64,000 bases of DNA from positions 2,728,001-2,792,000 of the forward strand of contig NZ_CP074372.1 in assembly GCF_018362995.1 (NCBI RefSeq), written 5' to 3'. Position numbers and translations under genes: made by a program. Source of the stretch: Chryseobacterium indologenes (GTDB taxonomy: Bacteria; Bacteroidota; Bacteroidia; Flavobacteriales; Weeksellaceae). Positions 62,988-64,000 of the stretch are shown here, piece by piece. How positions within the stretch are numbered: position 1 is the stretch's first letter; every line of letters starts with the position of its first letter. The notes under the pieces were generated by a model that saw only the letters and a program-made list of their open reading frames with translations, ran no database searches and was not told where the DNA came from.

Positions 62988-63668
62988 TTATAATGGGCTA
63001 AGGTAATATCCGAAACCTGAACGGGTATGGATCAGTTTTATTTTAAAATCTTTATCAATCTTTTTCCTCAAAAAATTGATATAAACTTCTACCGTATTGG
63101 TATTCGTATTAAAATTATGTTCCCATACATGTTCTGTAATCTGCTGTTTGGAAACTGTTCTTCCCTGCGCTTCCGCAAGATACACCAGGAGCTGAAATTC
63201 TTTTAATGTAAGGGTAATTTCATTTCCTCCACGATAGACCTTCTGCTCGGTTTTGTTGATAATAAGGTCATCAATCCTGAGAATATCCTGATCTGAATTA
63301 TCAGAGGGAGCTTTCCTTCTCAACAGCGAATTCATTCTTAAAAGAAGTTCTTCAAACTGAAAAGGTTTTACCAGATAATCATCAGCCAGTCTGGTGAAGG
63401 CATCTTTTTTATCAGAGATATCCCCATAAGCAGAAATGATAATAATCGGCGTATTCTTATCAAAGGAACGAATTGTCTGGCAGACGTCAAGTCCATTTAT
63501 TTTAGGAACATTAATGTCGAGCAAATACAGTTCGTAAGTATTATTTTTTATCTGGCGGAGAAAAGTTTCCCCGTCATAGATTTTATCACAGTTAAAATTA
63601 TTTGATTCTAAAAATCGGCAAAGTTCTGCAGACAGAATGAGATCATCTTCTAATAAAAGAATATTCAT
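62988..63668 (-). CDS. OmpR-family response regulator (CusR/CzcR-like)
   Basis: 226-residue DNA-binding regulator. Receiver: acidic pocket Asp8-Asp9, phosphoacceptor Asp51 (LLDINVPK), Lys101 (VKPF). C-terminal winged helix ending NTNTVEVYINFLRKKIDKDFKIKLIHTRSGFGYYL. A TTG one codon earlier would start at 63671; ATG at 63668 is used. Followed without a gap by its kinase and then the metal efflux operon, its likely target. Confidence 0.95.
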   Translation of the reverse strand: MNILLLEDDLILSAELCRFLESNNFNCDKIYDGETFLRQIKNNTYELYLLDINVPKINGLDVCQTIRSFDKNTPIIIISAYGDISDKKDAFTRLADDYLVKPFQFEELLLRMNSLLRRKAPSDNSDQDILRIDDLIINKTEQKVYRGGNEITLTLKEFQLLVYLAEAQGRTVSKQQITEHVWEHNFNTNTNTVEVYINFLRKKIDKDFKIKLIHTRSGFGYYLSPL

Positions 63669-63671
63669 CAA

Positions 63672-63928
63672 AAATTATTTTACACGAATTTAACGAAAAT
63701 TTTATGATTGTGATTCTAAAGATGAAGTAAAAGTTTTCAGGAAACTTCTATACTTTATTATTAATAGATAAAAAGTGACCCGAAGCAAAAGTTAGATGGA
63801 ATCAATTTTATGATTTTATTTAAGCAAGTGTTTAACTATAAAACTTCTTAACTGACGCAATCATTTTTTAATCTTCTTTTCTAAAATTGGGATAAAAAAA
63901 AATCCCGAAGAAATTCGGGAAAATCGAG
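63672..63928. other. Spacer with tRNA terminator
   Basis: 257 bases, AT-rich, with the tRNA-Thr terminator at 63903-63920. The promoter of the two-component genes must lie here but no clear TTG/TAnnTTTG pair was seen. Confidence 0.5.
63903..63920 (-). terminator. Intrinsic terminator after tRNA-Thr
   Basis: TCCCGAA-GAAA-TTCGGGA hairpin followed by nine T in the minus direction. Confidence 0.88.
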
Positions 63929-64000
63929 AGCCAACTACGGGACTTGAACCCGTGACCTCTTCCTTACCAAGGAAGCACTCTACCGCTGAGCTAAGTCGGC
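63929..64000 (-). tRNA. tRNA-Thr (GGT)
   Basis: On the minus strand: acceptor GCCGACT / AGTTGGC, D arm GCTC, anticodon stem CTTCC/GGAAG with loop TTGGTAA (anticodon GGT), T arm ACGGG-TTCAAGT-CCCGT, discriminator T. CCA not encoded. The 5' end is exactly at the window edge. Confidence 0.96.

Overview
The window looks like a chromosomal segment of a flavobacterium close to Chryseobacterium (Bacteroidota, Weeksellaceae). The basis is low-GC DNA with A-rich leaders, promoters of the TTG-N17-23-TAnnTTTG type, type IX secretion (T9SS) C-terminal sorting domains, families such as DUF4919, DUF5777, DUF3467 and DUF4394, and the gene order tuf, tRNA-Trp, secE, nusG, rplKAJL, rpoBC. No prophage, insertion sequence or CRISPR array is visible. 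The genus is an inference from gene content; no search was run. Layout: 1-7.5 kb holds an outer-membrane protein fragment, a KgtP-type permease, a DUF4919 protein, a four-gene unit (alpha/beta hydrolase, ECF sigma factor, small membrane protein, methyltransferase) and an ABC exporter. 7.8-15 kb is housekeeping (truA, lpxK, purine nucleoside phosphorylase, dinB) plus a thioredoxin-like protein, a cytoplasmic-type alpha-amylase and a 55-residue cysteine-rich peptide gene. 15-22.7 kb carries an esterase, an AraC regulator divergent from a zinc alcohol dehydrogenase, an HxlR regulator divergent from an NmrA-type reductase with a visible operator-promoter, a phosphodiesterase and a double acetyltransferase. 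22.9-26.7 kb is a Crp-type regulator followed by a five-gene envelope redox operon (DUF5777 barrel, monohaem cytochrome lipoprotein, YceI, ankyrin, DOMON/T9SS protein) with a GTGA-N6-TCAC site at the position expected for an activator. 26.9-33 kb is a four-gene operon of a T9SS Asp-box protein, two unknown envelope proteins and a TonB-dependent receptor. 33-54 kb is the transcription/translation core, all on the minus strand. It is broken into sub-operons (tuf; tRNA-Trp-secE-nusG; rplKAJL; rpoBC-DUF3467) by cassettes of secreted-protein genes. Each cassette is bounded by hairpin terminators, and rplK, rpoB and tuf have their own recognisable promoters. Four cassette proteins share a mature N-terminal VGINT motif, and one has YadA-like head repeats. 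54-64 kb holds a duplicated DUF4394 lipoprotein, a CzcCBA-like metal efflux operon behind a two-component system, and a tRNA-Thr gene at the right edge. The points most worth attention are the surface-protein cassettes inside the rpl/rpo operon, the Crp-linked redox operon, the HxlR operator, the cysteine-rich peptide and several intergenic repeat families.
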